A DNA stretch of 64,000 nt from Citrobacter farmeri (GCF_019048065.1 NZ_CP077291.1:310001-374000), one strand, 5' to 3'; positions 48,844 through 59,994 are shown, counted from the first letter of the stretch. Numbers and translations are program-made. Notes: a model not told the origin generated them from the letters alone.

Positions 48844-50430
48844 ATGAATCATCGGGTGCGAAGCAAGGTGCTGAGGTTCCTCGGGATAATCATGGTGGTT
48901 TTGCTCCCCGTGATGCTGGCGCTATGGTTTGCCCACCTGCAAGCCACCTCTCAAACCAGTAAACAGCTGAGTACCTTTGCTCATCTGGCTTTAGATAAAA
49001 CGGAACTGGTTGTTTTGCAGGCGGATTTAGCCCGCGATGCTGCTGAACAGTATCAGGGACAAGCGTGTACGCCGGCACATCAACAACGGATGTTGAATAT
49101 TATCCGTGGGCGCCTGTATATCAATGAGTTAATTTATGCACAAGGCGATCGTTTTTTATGCTCCACGGTAATGGCACCGTCAGCGCCCTATATTATGCAG
49201 ACGGCAGACTATAAACGAAAACCCAACATCTCCATTTATTACTTTCGCGATACGCCTTTTTTTACCGGTTATAAAATGACGTATATGCAACGCGGAAACT
49301 ATGTTGCGGTGATCAATCCGCTGTCATATAGCGAAGTGATGTCCGAAGACCCCGAATTGGCCTGGGGAGTATATGACACCGTGACCAATACCTTTTTCTC
49401 CGTCAGCGAGCAGGCCTGGGTGACCCAACTGTTGCCACTGATCCGGCGCAATCAATCTGTCTTCCAGCAGGATGACCGCTTTTACACCGTTGCCCACTCG
49501 GATAAACGGCCCATTGCCGTGATTGTGTCGACCTCGATGCAGCGGTTTTATCAGAACCTGTATCAGCAGTTGTTGATCACCCTTCCTCTGGCGGTGATCA
49601 GCAGCATTCTGTTGTTAATGTTCTGGTCGCGGGCGCGTCGGCAATACTACTCTCCGCGCCGCATGCTCCAGCGCGCGCTTAAGCAACGTCAGCTCTGCCT
49701 GCACTATCAGCCGATCATTGATATTAAAAATGAGAAATGCGTGGGGGCGGAGGCGCTGCTGCGCTGGCCGGGCTGCAACGGTCAGGTCATGAGTCCGGCC
49801 GAGTTCATCCCGCTGGCGGAAAAAGAGGGGATGATCGCGCAAATAACCGACTACGTGGTGGAAGAAGTGTTCAGCGATATGGGGACGTTTCTGGCAGCCA
49901 ACCCGCAGTTGTATATTTCTATCAATCTTTCCGCATCGGATTTTCACTCTTCACGACTGATTGCCATGATTGCGGATAAAGCGCGCGAACATGCCGTGCT
50001 TGCGCAACAAATTAAAGTGGAAGTGACTGAACGGGGATTTATCGATGTACCGAAAACCACGCCGGTGATCCAGGCGTTTCGTCAGGCAGGCTATGAAGTG
50101 GCGATCGATGATTTCGGCACCGGTTACTCTAATCTACACAACCTCTATTCACTCAATGTCGATATTCTTAAGATCGACAAATCCTTTATCGATACGCTGA
50201 CCACTAACAGTACCAGCCATCTGATTGCGGAACATATCATTGAGATGGCGCAAAGCCTGCGTCTTAAAACCATCGCGGAAGGCGTGGAGACGGCAGATCA
50301 GGTTAGCTGGTTGCTTAAACGCGGGGTGCAGTACTGTCAGGGGTGGCACTTCGCGAAGGCGCTGCCACCGCAGGAATTTATTCACTGGTTGCAACAACCG
50401 CCCGCACTCCTGATGCAGCGCGGACAGTAA
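48844..50430 (+). CDS. pdeC: PdeC, c-di-GMP phosphodiesterase with CSS-type periplasmic domain
   Basis: 528 residues from ATG 48844 (MNHRVRSK), the same as E. coli YjcC/PdeC. An N-terminal membrane helix (11-31), a periplasmic domain with Cys75 and Cys106, a second helix (about 240-260) and a C-terminal EAL domain with the variant EAL motif GAEALLRW, DDFGTGYSNL and EGVETADQ. It cleaves c-di-GMP to pGpG. In E. coli the redox state of the CSS cysteines controls activity and proteolysis; here the motif around Cys106 reads CST rather than CSS. Convergent with soxS, 2 bp between stops. Confidence 0.94.
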   Translation: MNHRVRSKVLRFLGIIMVVLLPVMLALWFAHLQATSQTSKQLSTFAHLALDKTELVVLQADLARDAAEQYQGQACTPAHQQRMLNIIRGRLYINELIYAQGDRFLCSTVMAPSAPYIMQTADYKRKPNISIYYFRDTPFFTGYKMTYMQRGNYVAVINPLSYSEVMSEDPELAWGVYDTVTNTFFSVSEQAWVTQLLPLIRRNQSVFQQDDRFYTVAHSDKRPIAVIVSTSMQRFYQNLYQQLLITLPLAVISSILLLMFWSRARRQYYSPRRMLQRALKQRQLCLHYQPIIDIKNEKCVGAEALLRWPGCNGQVMSPAEFIPLAEKEGMIAQITDYVVEEVFSDMGTFLAANPQLYISINLSASDFHSSRLIAMIADKAREHAVLAQQIKVEVTERGFIDVPKTTPVIQAFRQAGYEVAIDDFGTGYSNLHNLYSLNVDILKIDKSFIDTLTTNSTSHLIAEHIIEMAQSLRLKTIAEGVETADQVSWLLKRGVQYCQGWHFAKALPPQEFIHWLQQPPALLMQRGQ

Positions 50431-50432
50431 CA

Positions 50433-50756
50433 TTACAGGCGGTGACGATAGTCGCTGGGGGTACGATCAAATTCCCGGCGAAACACGCGGGAAAACGTCT
50501 GCTGCGACACGTAGCCTAAATCCATCGCAATATCGAATATCGGTCGTTCGGTGTTGCGCAGTTCGACGGCGGCTAACAGAAGTCGGCGCTGACGGATATA
50601 GTCGCCCAGCGTCTGGCGCATCACCGTGCGGAACATCCTCTGTAAATACCATTTTGAATAACCTGATTTTTTTGCGACCACATCAATGTTCAGCGGTTGG
50701 TCGATATGTTCATCAATCCATTCAATAAGGGTCTGAATTATTTGCTGATGGGACAT
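50433..50756 (-). CDS. soxS: SoxS, AraC-family activator of the superoxide regulon
   Basis: 107 residues, composed only of the AraC DNA-binding domain with two helix-turn-helices (LNIDVVAKKSGYSKWYLQRMF and IFDIAMDLGYVSQQTFSRVF). It activates sodA, zwf, micF and other genes. Level is set by SoxR through the operator in the 85-bp gap to the divergent soxR. Confidence 0.98.
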   Translation of the reverse strand: MSHQQIIQTLIEWIDEHIDQPLNIDVVAKKSGYSKWYLQRMFRTVMRQTLGDYIRQRRLLLAAVELRNTERPIFDIAMDLGYVSQQTFSRVFRREFDRTPSDYRHRL

Positions 50757-50812
50757 ATTGCTGCCTCCTTCTCAGTGTTCGATTCGTCTTTTGTCTGCGG
50801 GCGAGTATAATT

Positions 50813-50830
50813 CCTCAAGTTAACTTGAGG
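50813..50830. promoter_or_regulatory. SoxR operator
   Basis: CCTCAAGTTAACTTGAGG is a perfect 18-bp palindrome between soxS and soxR and is the classical SoxR box. Confidence 0.97.
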
Positions 50831-50841
50831 TAAAGCGATTT

Positions 50842-51306
50842 ATGGAAAAGAAATTACCCCGTATAAAAGCGATGCTCACGCCGGGTGAAGTGGCAAAACG
50901 CAGCGGCGTGGCGGTTTCCGCACTGCATTTCTATGAAAGCAAAGGGCTGATCAGCAGTATTCGCAACAGCGGCAATCAGCGCAGATACCGGCGTGACGTG
51001 CTGCGTTATGTCGCGATTATCAAGATTGCCCAGCGGATCGGCATCCCGCTGGCGACCATCAGCGAAGCACTGGGCGTACTGCCGGAGGGCCATACCCTCA
51101 GTGCGAAAGAGTGGAAGCAACTCTCTTCGCAATGGCGCGAAGAACTGGATCGGCGCATTCATACGCTGGTGGCGCTTCGTGACGAACTGGATGGCTGTAT
51201 CGGTTGTGGCTGCTTATCGCGAAAAGACTGTCCGTTGCGTAACCCTGGGGATCGGTTGGGTGAAGAGGGGACGGGCGCTCGCTTGCTGGAGGATGAACAA
51301 AACTAA
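50842..51306 (+). CDS. soxR: SoxR, redox-sensing MerR-family activator
   Basis: 154 residues. The N-terminal MerR helix-turn-helix ([25 protein letters not shown]) and a coiled coil are followed by the [2Fe-2S] cysteines in [12 protein letters not shown] (about residues 119-130). Oxidation or nitrosylation of the cluster turns on soxS. The ATG follows GAGGTAAAGCG. Its 3' end overlaps the terminator of the opposing sRNA SraL. Confidence 0.98.
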   Translation: MEKKLPRIKAMLTPGEVAKRSGVAVSALHFYESKGLISSIRNSGNQRRYRRDVLRYVAIIKIAQRIGIPLATISEALGVLPEGHTLSAKEWKQLSSQWREELDRRIHTLVALRDELDGCIGCGCLSRKDCPLRNPGDRLGEEGTGARLLEDEQN

Positions 51307-51439
51307 AGCGCCGCAAGGGCGCTTTAGTTTGTTTTCCGGTCTTTGTCTTTCTCTCTATCCCGCTGGTTCACGGGAGGGTTTCCCCCGACGTCAACACCCC
51401 TCATTCGAGCACGTGGTGGAGGTTCCGGTCTGTGTTGAT
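51298..51439 (-). ncRNA. sraL: SraL (RyjA) small RNA
   Basis: About 142 nt, transcribed antisense to the soxR 3' end from the soxR-GST gap, the place of SraL in E. coli and Salmonella. The 5' end is near ATCAACACAGACCGG (minus strand, from 51439). A -10-like TACAAT sits at 51446-51451. The 3' end is the stem AACTAAAGCGCC / GGCGCTTTAGTT with a T-run to about 51297. SraL is RpoS-dependent and represses tig, the trigger factor chaperone. Boundaries are from recall. Confidence 0.8.
51299..51331. terminator. Bidirectional terminator of soxR and sraL
   Basis: AACTAAAGCGCC-GCAAG-GGCGCTTTAGTT, with T-rich sequence on both outer sides. The soxR TAA lies inside the stem. Confidence 0.9.
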
Positions 51440-51560
51440 ACTGTAATTGTAAGCCGCATCATCCCGTTCGCCAGTTAATTTGGCGATTTTTTAGGCGAAT
51501 TTTTTTCGTCATCTCCCATAATTTACTAGAGTAAGTAAGAGGAAATGACGGGAGAACATC

Positions 51561-52229
51561 ATGCTGACGGTGCATCATTTAAACCAGTCCCGCTCACAGC
51601 GCATTCTCTGGGCGCTGGAGGAGTTGTCTCTGCCTTACCAGATTGTTCGTTACCAGCGTGAAAAGAGCATGCTTGCCCCGCCTGCACTGAAGAAAATCCA
51701 TCCGCTGGGTAAATCCCCGGTAGTTGAAGATAACGGTGCGATCCTCGCGGAATCGGGGGCCATTCTTGACTACTTGCAGGATACCTACGACAGCGAAGGG
51801 CGGTTTAAACCGGATGACGCGGAGCCAAAGCGTCAGTATCACTTCTGGTTGCACTACGCCGAGGGTTCACTGATGCCGTTGCTGTTAATGAAGCTGGTCT
51901 TCACCAGTCTGGGGAAACCGCCAGTGCCCTTTGGTTTGCGCACGCTGGGCGGTGCGCTGGGGCAGGGCGTACAAAAAACCTATCTCAATCCGCAGCTGGA
52001 AACCCACGCGCGCTTTATCGACGCGCATCTCGCTGAGCGACCGTGGTTTGCCGGAGAGCATTTCAGCATGGCGGATATCCAGATGAGTTTTCCTCTCTTT
52101 GCACTACTGGCACGCGGTGGTATTGCCGATCTTCCCCATATCAGCGCGTGGAAAAAACGCGTGGAAATGCGTCCCGCCTGGCAACGCGCCATCCAGCAGG
52201 GGGGACCTTTCGACATTCCCGGCGGCTAA
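51561..52229 (+). CDS. Glutathione S-transferase
   Basis: 222 residues. The N-terminal thioredoxin-like domain (1-80) has LNQSRSQRILWALEE, with Ser near residue 10-12 in the catalytic position, KIHPLGKSPVVEDNG with the cis-Pro, and ESGAILDYL for glutathione contact. The C-terminal helical domain has FAGEHFSMADIQMSFPLFAL. It fits the Salmonella gene beside soxR (STM4267 in LT2); absent from K-12. The substrate is unknown. Position beside soxRS suggests a role in oxidative or electrophile defence (inference). Confidence 0.9.
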   Translation: MLTVHHLNQSRSQRILWALEELSLPYQIVRYQREKSMLAPPALKKIHPLGKSPVVEDNGAILAESGAILDYLQDTYDSEGRFKPDDAEPKRQYHFWLHYAEGSLMPLLLMKLVFTSLGKPPVPFGLRTLGGALGQGVQKTYLNPQLETHARFIDAHLAERPWFAGEHFSMADIQMSFPLFALLARGGIADLPHISAWKKRVEMRPAWQRAIQQGGPFDIPGG

Positions 52230-52576
52230 TGGCGATTTTTTGACCGTCTTGCTCCCTTTATCTGCGACACGGCCTGGCAAATTATGTTGCCGGATTGCGC
52301 ATTGACGATAACGTTTGCGCATCAGTTGGTGATTTCTTCAGCGTTAGCGCAAGAAATGAGTAAAAAGCGGCAAAGTTCAGTTGAAAATCCCCGTATGATC
52401 GCTGGATAATCGTTTGCTTTTTTTTACTACCCGTTTTTTTATGCGCGGAGCTAAACGTTTGCTTTTTGCGACACCCCTTTTTGTCGCGATCAGAGCACAA
52501 GGAGTTGACGTTGCGCTGGCAGTGGATTGTCCACCACGCATAAGAACGAATAATAAACTCTCAGGGGATGTTTTCT
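52230..52576 (+). promoter_or_regulatory. ghxP upstream region with PurR-like operators
   Basis: No gene. Three PurR-like sequences (ANGCAANCGNTTNCNT) with AACGTTTGC or ATCGTTTGC cores: near 52306-52321 (ACGATAACGTTTGCGC), 52403-52418 (GGATAATCGTTTGCTT) and 52448-52463 (AGCTAAACGTTTGCTT). ghxP belongs to the PurR regulon in E. coli. The 3' halves match well, the 5' halves poorly. Confidence 0.5.
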
Positions 52577-53926
52577 ATGTCTACGCCTTCAGCGCGAACC
52601 GGCGGTTCGCTCGACGCCTGGTTTAAAATTTCACAACGTGGAAGCACTGTCCGCCAGGAAGTGGTGGCAGGTTTAACAACGTTTCTGGCGATGGTGTACT
52701 CCGTTATCGTTGTGCCTGGCATGCTGGGCAAAGCCGGATTCCCGCCCGCAGCGGTGTTCGTCGCGACCTGTCTGGTTGCGGGTCTGGGTTCTATCGTCAT
52801 GGGGTTGTGGGCAAATCTGCCGTTAGCGATTGGTTGCGCCATCTCTCTGACCGCCTTCACCGCGTTCAGCCTGGTACTGGGTCAGCAGATTAGCGTTCCG
52901 GTCGCATTGGGTGCGGTATTCCTGATGGGTGTGCTGTTTACCATTATCTCGGCAACCGGGATCCGTAGCTGGATCCTACGCAATTTGCCGCAGGGTATCG
53001 CGCACGGTACCGGCATCGGTATCGGCCTGTTTTTACTGCTGATTGCGGCGAACGGTGTGGGTCTGGTTATTAAGAACCCGCTGGATGGTCTGCCGGTAGC
53101 CCTCGGTCACTTCGCTACCTTCCCGGTGATTATGTCGCTGGTTGGGCTGGCGGTGATTATCGGTCTGGAGAAACTGAAAGTACCCGGTGGCATTCTGCTG
53201 ACCATTATCGGTATTTCCGTCGTTGGTCTGATTTTCGATCCGGCTGTGAAATTCTCTGGCATTTTCGCCATGCCGTCGCTGAGCGATGAAACGGGCAAAT
53301 CGCTGATTGGCAGCCTGGATATTATGGGCGCGCTGAACCCGGTTGTTCTGCCAAGCGTTCTGGCGCTGGTAATGACCGCTGTGTTTGATGCCACTGGCAC
53401 CATCCGCGCCGTGGCGGGTCAGGCGAATCTGTTGGATAAAGACGGGCAGATCATCGACGGCGGTAAAGCGCTGACCACGGACTCCCTGAGCAGCGTGTTC
53501 TCCGGTCTGGTGGGGGCCGCACCGGCAGCGGTCTACATCGAGTCAGCGGCAGGTACGGCTGCGGGCGGTAAAACCGGTTTGACCGCCATCACCGTCGGCG
53601 TACTGTTCCTGCTGATCCTGTTCCTTTCTCCGCTCTCTTATCTTGTGCCGGTGTACGCAACGGCGCCCGCGCTGATGTACGTCGGTCTGCTGATGCTAAG
53701 CAATGTGGCGAAAATCGATTTCGCTGACTTTGTTGATGCCATGGCGGGTCTGGTGACCGCCGTATTCATCGTACTGACCTGTAACATCGTAACCGGTATT
53801 ATGATTGGTTTTGCCACGCTGGTGATTGGCCGTGTGGTTTCGGGTGAGTGGCGCAAGCTGAACATCGGCACCGTGGTGATTGCTGTGGCGCTGGTAGCGT
53901 TCTATGCCGGCGGTTGGGCCATCTGA
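52577..53926 (+). CDS. ghxP: Guanine/hypoxanthine permease
   Basis: 449 residues from ATG 52577 ([16 protein letters not shown]), identical in length to E. coli GhxP (YjcD); an ATG nine bases upstream is weaker. AzgA subfamily of the NCS2 nucleobase permeases, with about twelve membrane segments. The segments [22 protein letters not shown] and [22 protein letters not shown] form the substrate site. Proton-coupled purine uptake in the inner membrane. Confidence 0.96.
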   Translation: MSTPSARTGGSLDAWFKISQRGSTVRQEVVAGLTTFLAMVYSVIVVPGMLGKAGFPPAAVFVATCLVAGLGSIVMGLWANLPLAIGCAISLTAFTAFSLVLGQQISVPVALGAVFLMGVLFTIISATGIRSWILRNLPQGIAHGTGIGIGLFLLLIAANGVGLVIKNPLDGLPVALGHFATFPVIMSLVGLAVIIGLEKLKVPGGILLTIIGISVVGLIFDPAVKFSGIFAMPSLSDETGKSLIGSLDIMGALNPVVLPSVLALVMTAVFDATGTIRAVAGQANLLDKDGQIIDGGKALTTDSLSSVFSGLVGAAPAAVYIESAAGTAAGGKTGLTAITVGVLFLLILFLSPLSYLVPVYATAPALMYVGLLMLSNVAKIDFADFVDAMAGLVTAVFIVLTCNIVTGIMIGFATLVIGRVVSGEWRKLNIGTVVIAVALVAFYAGGWAI

Positions 53927-53943
53927 TTCCGAAAGGGACGCCG

Positions 53944-53976
53944 AAAAAATGGGTGGCTTTTGCCACCCATTTTTAT
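53944..53976 (+). terminator. ghxP terminator
   Basis: AAAAATGGGTGGC-TTTT-GCCACCCATTTTT, a strong symmetric hairpin. Confidence 0.93.
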
Positions 53977-54076
53977 TTTCAGCACACACTTGTTGTCTTT
54001 TGCGATACTCTGAGAAAGGTAAAATCGAGGCACGACGCCTCTCAAACACATAAAAAACATCGCAAACAGGGAACGC

Positions 54077-55723
54077 ATGGAAATCTTCTTCACAATACTC
54101 ATCATGACCCTTGTGGTCTCGCTGTCTGGGGTATTTACGCGTGTATTGCCCTTCCAGCTCCCCTTACCCCTCATGCAGATTGCTATCGGCGCGCTATTGG
54201 CGTGGCCCACCTTTGGTCTGCATGTCGAGTTTGACCCCGAACTGTTTCTGGTTCTGTTTATCCCGCCGCTGCTGTTTGCTGATGGCTGGAAGACGCCAAC
54301 GCGAGAATTTCTTGAACATGGGCGAGAGATATTTGGTCTCGCGCTGGCGCTGGTTGTCGTCACGGTGGTCGGGATAGGGTTCCTGATTTACTGGGTGGTG
54401 CCGGGTATTCCGCTGATACCTGCCTTTGCGCTGGCTGCCGTGCTGTCGCCGACCGATGCGGTGGCCCTTTCCGGTATTGTCGGCGAAGGCCGCATACCGA
54501 AGAAAATCATGGGCATCCTGCAGGGCGAAGCGCTGATGAACGATGCCTCCGGCCTGGTGGCGCTGAAATTTGCCGTCGCCGTGGCGATGGGGACGATGAT
54601 TTTTACCATCGGCGGTGCGACCGTGGAGTTCTTCAAAGTCGCGATCGGCGGCATCCTGGCTGGGTTTGTGGTGAGCTGGCTATATGGTCGCTCACTCGGG
54701 TTCCTCAGCCGCTGGGGCGGTGACGAACCTGCCACGCAGATCGTCCTGCTGTTCCTGCTGCCGTTTGCCTCTTATTTGATTGCTGAACATATCGGTGTGT
54801 CGGGCATCCTGGCAGCCGTCGCAGCGGGGATGACCATCACCCGTGCAGGCGTGATGCGCCGCGCGCCGCTGGCGATGCGTCTGCGCGCCAACAGCACCTG
54901 GGCGATGCTGGAGTTTGTCTTTAACGGCATGGTGTTCCTGCTGTTGGGCCTGCAGTTGCCGGGCATTCTGGAGTCCTCTCTGGTGGCGGCAGAAGCCGAT
55001 CCGAACGTTGAAACCTGGATGCTGTTTACTGATATCGTACTGATTTATGCGGCGCTGATGCTGGTGCGTTTCGGCTGGCTGTGGACAATGAAAAAATTCA
55101 GCGTGCGTTTTCTGCACAAGAAGCCGATGGAGTTTGGTTCCTGGTCCACGCGTGAGTTGCTAATCGCCTCCTTTGCGGGGGTTCGCGGGGCCATCACCCT
55201 GGCGGGTGTTCTGTCTATCCCGCTACTGCTGCCGGATGGTAACGTCTTCCCGGCGCGCTACGAACTGGTCTTCCTGGCGGCTGGGGTGATTCTGTTCTCG
55301 CTATTTGTCGGCGTCGTGATGCTGCCGATTCTGCTGCAACATCTGGAAGTAGCCGATCATTCTCAGCAACTGAAAGAGGAACGGATTGCCCGCGCGGCGA
55401 CGGCAGAAGTGGCGATTGTCGCGATCCAGAAAATGGAAGAGCGTCTGGCGGCGGATACCGAGGAAAATATCGATAATCAGCTCCTGACCGAGGTGAGTTC
55501 TCGCGTCATCGGTAACCTGCGGCGTCGTGCTGACGGGCGTAACGATGTCGAAAGTTCGCTCCAGGAAGAGAACCTGGAACGCCGCTTCCGCCTCGCGGCG
55601 TTGCGTTCAGAGCGGGCGGAGTTGTACCACCTGCGCGCCACCCGCGAAATCAGCAATGAAACCCTGCAAAAATTACTGCACGATCTCGACCTGCTGGAAG
55701 CGTTGCTGAACGAAAATCAGTAA
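54077..55723 (+). CDS. yjcE: YjcE, CPA1-family Na+/H+ antiporter
   Basis: 548 residues, like E. coli YjcE (549). Monovalent cation:proton antiporter (CPA1) with about twelve membrane helices. The conserved carboxylate pair region includes LSPTDAVALSGIVGEGRIPKK and GEALMNDASGLVALKFAVA (about residues 125-170) with the key Asp. The C-terminal cytoplasmic tail is helical and charged (from about 420). Start ATG follows CAGGGAACGC. Confidence 0.93.
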   Translation: MEIFFTILIMTLVVSLSGVFTRVLPFQLPLPLMQIAIGALLAWPTFGLHVEFDPELFLVLFIPPLLFADGWKTPTREFLEHGREIFGLALALVVVTVVGIGFLIYWVVPGIPLIPAFALAAVLSPTDAVALSGIVGEGRIPKKIMGILQGEALMNDASGLVALKFAVAVAMGTMIFTIGGATVEFFKVAIGGILAGFVVSWLYGRSLGFLSRWGGDEPATQIVLLFLLPFASYLIAEHIGVSGILAAVAAGMTITRAGVMRRAPLAMRLRANSTWAMLEFVFNGMVFLLLGLQLPGILESSLVAAEADPNVETWMLFTDIVLIYAALMLVRFGWLWTMKKFSVRFLHKKPMEFGSWSTRELLIASFAGVRGAITLAGVLSIPLLLPDGNVFPARYELVFLAAGVILFSLFVGVVMLPILLQHLEVADHSQQLKEERIARAATAEVAIVAIQKMEERLAADTEENIDNQLLTEVSSRVIGNLRRRADGRNDVESSLQEENLERRFRLAALRSERAELYHLRATREISNETLQKLLHDLDLLEALLNENQ

Positions 55724-55733
55724 AACCGTCGTG

Positions 55734-55813
55734 TTGCCTGATGGCGCTGCGCTTATCAGGCCTACGATTTAGCGTAGTTTGTAGGCCGGATAAGGCGTTA
55801 GCCGTCATCCGGC
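55734..55813. repeat. REP/BIME pair between yjcE and cidR
   Basis: Facing units GCCTGATGGCGCTGCGCTTA and TAGGCCGGATAAGGCGTTAG lie between converging genes. Confidence 0.9.
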
Positions 55814-55823
55814 GGTACGATGT

Positions 55824-56717
55824 TTATCGGTCAGCCGAGGTTAACCAAAACCCTTCACAACAGGACAGCCACGCTTTGGCGCTGTGGGAGAGATACACCC
55901 CTTCGCGCCAAATCATCCCTAACTGCCAGCGTAACTCGCTTTCCAGTGGGATCCAGCGCAGCGTATTTTTATCCAGTCGCTCGCAAATGGGCTCCGGCAG
56001 AACGGCGATCCCCACTCCTGCCTGTACCATCGCCGCCAGAAAGTCCCACTGCCCGCTGCGCACCGCGATACGCGGCTTCACCCCATGCTCACTGAACAAC
56101 TGCATCAGTTGGCGGCTCAGGGCAAAATCCTCGTTGTAGATCAACAGTGGATGTTCGGCCAGCGCTTCTGGCGACACGGACTGGCAGGCTGTCCACTGAC
56201 CGGAGCGCGGCACCAGCACGCAAAGGGGATGGCTGAATATCGGTAACGTCGCCAGACCGCTCTCTTCCTCCACGGGCAGTGCGGTCATCGCAACATCCAG
56301 TTCCCCGTTCATCACCGCCTGCTGCACCGTCAGGCCGCCAAACTCAGAAACCTTAAGCTCCACGCCGGGGTAACGCTGGCGAAACAAGCCGATCGGTCCG
56401 GCCATCAGCATGCCAACCATTGGCGGGATACCGAGCCGCAGCAGTCCTTTATTAAGGTGGTTGATGTCGCCCAGCTCAGCTTCCAGTTGGCGAAATTCGG
56501 CCAGAATCGCCAGCCCGCGTTCGAACACGACGCGACCGGTGTCGGTGAGCAACAGTTTCCGACCATCGCGGATCAGCAGCGTGCAGTTCAGCTCATCTTC
56601 CAGGTTTTTCAGCATCTTGCTGATGGTCGGTTGGGTGACAAAAAGCTTCTCCGCTGCGCGGGTGAAGCTCTGTTGGCGCACCACTTCAACAAAATAACGC
56701 AGCGTTCTGATATCCAT
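55824..56717 (-). CDS. CidR-like LysR-family regulator
   Basis: 297 residues. LysR N-terminal helix-turn-helix (SFTRAAEKLFVTQPTISKMLKNLEDEL) and a periplasmic-binding-like effector domain (DVAMTALPVEEESG, GVGIAVLPEPI). It is divergent from cidA-cidB-like genes, the standard arrangement for CidR. In Staphylococcus CidR responds to acetate/weak acids. The effector here is unknown. The gap contains a T-N11-A inverted repeat. It occupies the place of yjcF in K-12. Confidence 0.85.
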   Translation of the reverse strand: MDIRTLRYFVEVVRQQSFTRAAEKLFVTQPTISKMLKNLEDELNCTLLIRDGRKLLLTDTGRVVFERGLAILAEFRQLEAELGDINHLNKGLLRLGIPPMVGMLMAGPIGLFRQRYPGVELKVSEFGGLTVQQAVMNGELDVAMTALPVEEESGLATLPIFSHPLCVLVPRSGQWTACQSVSPEALAEHPLLIYNEDFALSRQLMQLFSEHGVKPRIAVRSGQWDFLAAMVQAGVGIAVLPEPICERLDKNTLRWIPLESELRWQLGMIWREGVYLSHSAKAWLSCCEGFWLTSADR

Positions 56718-56742
56718 GAGTATTCCTTCCGACTATGCCTGT

Positions 56743-56759
56743 AATGATTTTAATTCATT
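56743..56759. promoter_or_regulatory. Candidate LysR-type operator between cidR and cidA
   Basis: AATGA-TTTTAAT-TCATT, perfect 5-bp arms and a T-N11-A core, in the divergent promoter region. Confidence 0.5.
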
Positions 56760-56820
56760 TCAGTCATCGACGGGGTCTCTCTATACTGGCGTTCCATATT
56801 ATTTTTCAGGATGTTCCCTC

Positions 56821-57231
56821 ATGGCTGTGGCGATAAGCCGCGTTACGCCTGCCGTTATGCAACGACTCCAGGTTCCGGTTCAGGTACTGCTGTATGCAGG
56901 TTTGTTTATCGTTGCGCAATATCTTGTCTCCTGGCTGCATCTGCCGTTACCGGCCAATCTGGTGGGGATGATGCTGATGCTGGTGCTGATTGTCTGCCGC
57001 ATTCTTCCGTTGCGCTGGGTTCGCGCCGGGGCGCGCTGGCTGCTGGCGGAGATGCTGTTGTTCTTTGTTCCGGCGGTGGTGGCGGTTGTGAACTATGCCC
57101 ATCTGCTGCTGGTGGATGGCTGGCGGATTTTTTCGGTCATTGCAATCAGCACGCTAATGGTGCTCGGTGCAACGGCGTGGGTGGTGGATAAAGTCTATCG
57201 CTATGAGATAAGCAGGGTAAACCGTGACTAA
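56821..57231 (+). CDS. CidA/LrgA-family membrane protein
   Basis: 136 residues from ATG 56821 (a longer upstream frame starts within the promoter). Four membrane segments. The family signature PLPANLVGMMLMLVLI is near residue 43. CidA/LrgA proteins were first described as holin-like; recent work on LrgAB and YsbAB shows transport of pyruvate-like acids. The stop overlaps the cidB start (57224-57231), so the two are coupled. Confidence 0.85.
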   Translation: MAVAISRVTPAVMQRLQVPVQVLLYAGLFIVAQYLVSWLHLPLPANLVGMMLMLVLIVCRILPLRWVRAGARWLLAEMLLFFVPAVVAVVNYAHLLLVDGWRIFSVIAISTLMVLGATAWVVDKVYRYEISRVNRD

Positions 57232-57913
57232 TCTCCAGCTCAGCGTGCTTTGTCTGGCGATCACGCTGATTATCTATTTCGCCAATAAACGTCTGTACCG
57301 TCGTTTTCGTAAGCTGCCGCTGATGCCGCTGGTACTCACGCCCGCGCTGCTGGTGTTGATACTGGTGTTTGGTCATATCTCCTGGCAAAGCTACATCGGC
57401 GAATCCCACTGGCTGCTGTGGCTGCTTGGCCCGGCAACGATCGCCTTTGCGGTGCCGGTTTACGACAATGTTGCCATTATCAAACGTCACTGGATGTCGC
57501 TGACCGCAGGCGTGGTGACGGCAACGGTGGTCGCGGTGACCAGTTCAGTCTGGCTGGCACGCTTGTTTACCCTGCCGGACGAAATTCAGCGCAGTCTGGC
57601 GGTACGGTCGGTGACTACGCCGTTTGCTCTGGCGGCAGCTGAACCGCTGGGCGGGCAACCGGATTTAGTGGCGCTGTTCGTGGTGGTGACCGGCGTATTT
57701 GGCATGGCGGTCGGCGATGCGCTGTTTTTACGTCTGTCGATTCGCGAAGGGATGGCGAAAGGCGCTGGGTTTGGCGCGGCTTCGCACGGGGCCGGGACGG
57801 CGCGCTCGTATGAGCTCGGCCAGCAGGAGGGCGTGGTCGCCAGCCTGGTGATGATGCTTTCCGGTGTGGTGATGGTGCTCGTTGCCCCGCTGGTGGCAAG
57901 ACTGATGTTCTGA
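57224..57913 (+). CDS. CidB/LrgB-family membrane protein
   Basis: 229 residues, six or so membrane helices. The family motifs LGPATIAFAVPVY, RSVTTPFALA and SHGAGTARSYELGQQEG are intact. Works with CidA. The GTG/ATG start lies within the cidA 3' end with overlap of eight bases. A weak hairpin (TCCCCGG/CCGGGGA, 57921-57943) follows without a T-run. Next gene on the other strand is actP (acetate permease), 42 bp away. Confidence 0.87.
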   Translation: MTNLQLSVLCLAITLIIYFANKRLYRRFRKLPLMPLVLTPALLVLILVFGHISWQSYIGESHWLLWLLGPATIAFAVPVYDNVAIIKRHWMSLTAGVVTATVVAVTSSVWLARLFTLPDEIQRSLAVRSVTTPFALAAAEPLGGQPDLVALFVVVTGVFGMAVGDALFLRLSIREGMAKGAGFGAASHGAGTARSYELGQQEGVVASLVMMLSGVVMVLVAPLVARLMF

Positions 57914-57920
57914 GAAAGGA

Positions 57921-57943
57921 TCCCCGGCCAGATTGACCGGGGA
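57921..57943. terminator. GC-rich hairpin between cidB and actP
   Basis: TCCCCGG...CCGGGGA without T-run, between converging genes. Possibly a weak terminator for either. Confidence 0.4.
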
Positions 57944-57955
57944 CGAGTACGTTGG

Positions 57956-59916
<1,961 letters not shown>

Positions 59917-59945
59917 CACAGAGTCTCCAGAGGTTCCCTTCGTCA

Positions 59946-59994
59946 TTCACGCCGCAGGCAAGACCTGACTGCTGTCGTAGTCCTGCAACGCGAA
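59946..59994. repeat. MITE-like element, short copy (49 bp)
   Basis: The ends TTCACGCCGCAG (59946-59957) and CTGCAACGCGAA (59983-59994) are identical to those of the 99-bp copy at 36375-36473 in the same orientation; the interior is shorter and different. It lies between acs and yjcH of one operon. Confidence 0.65.
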
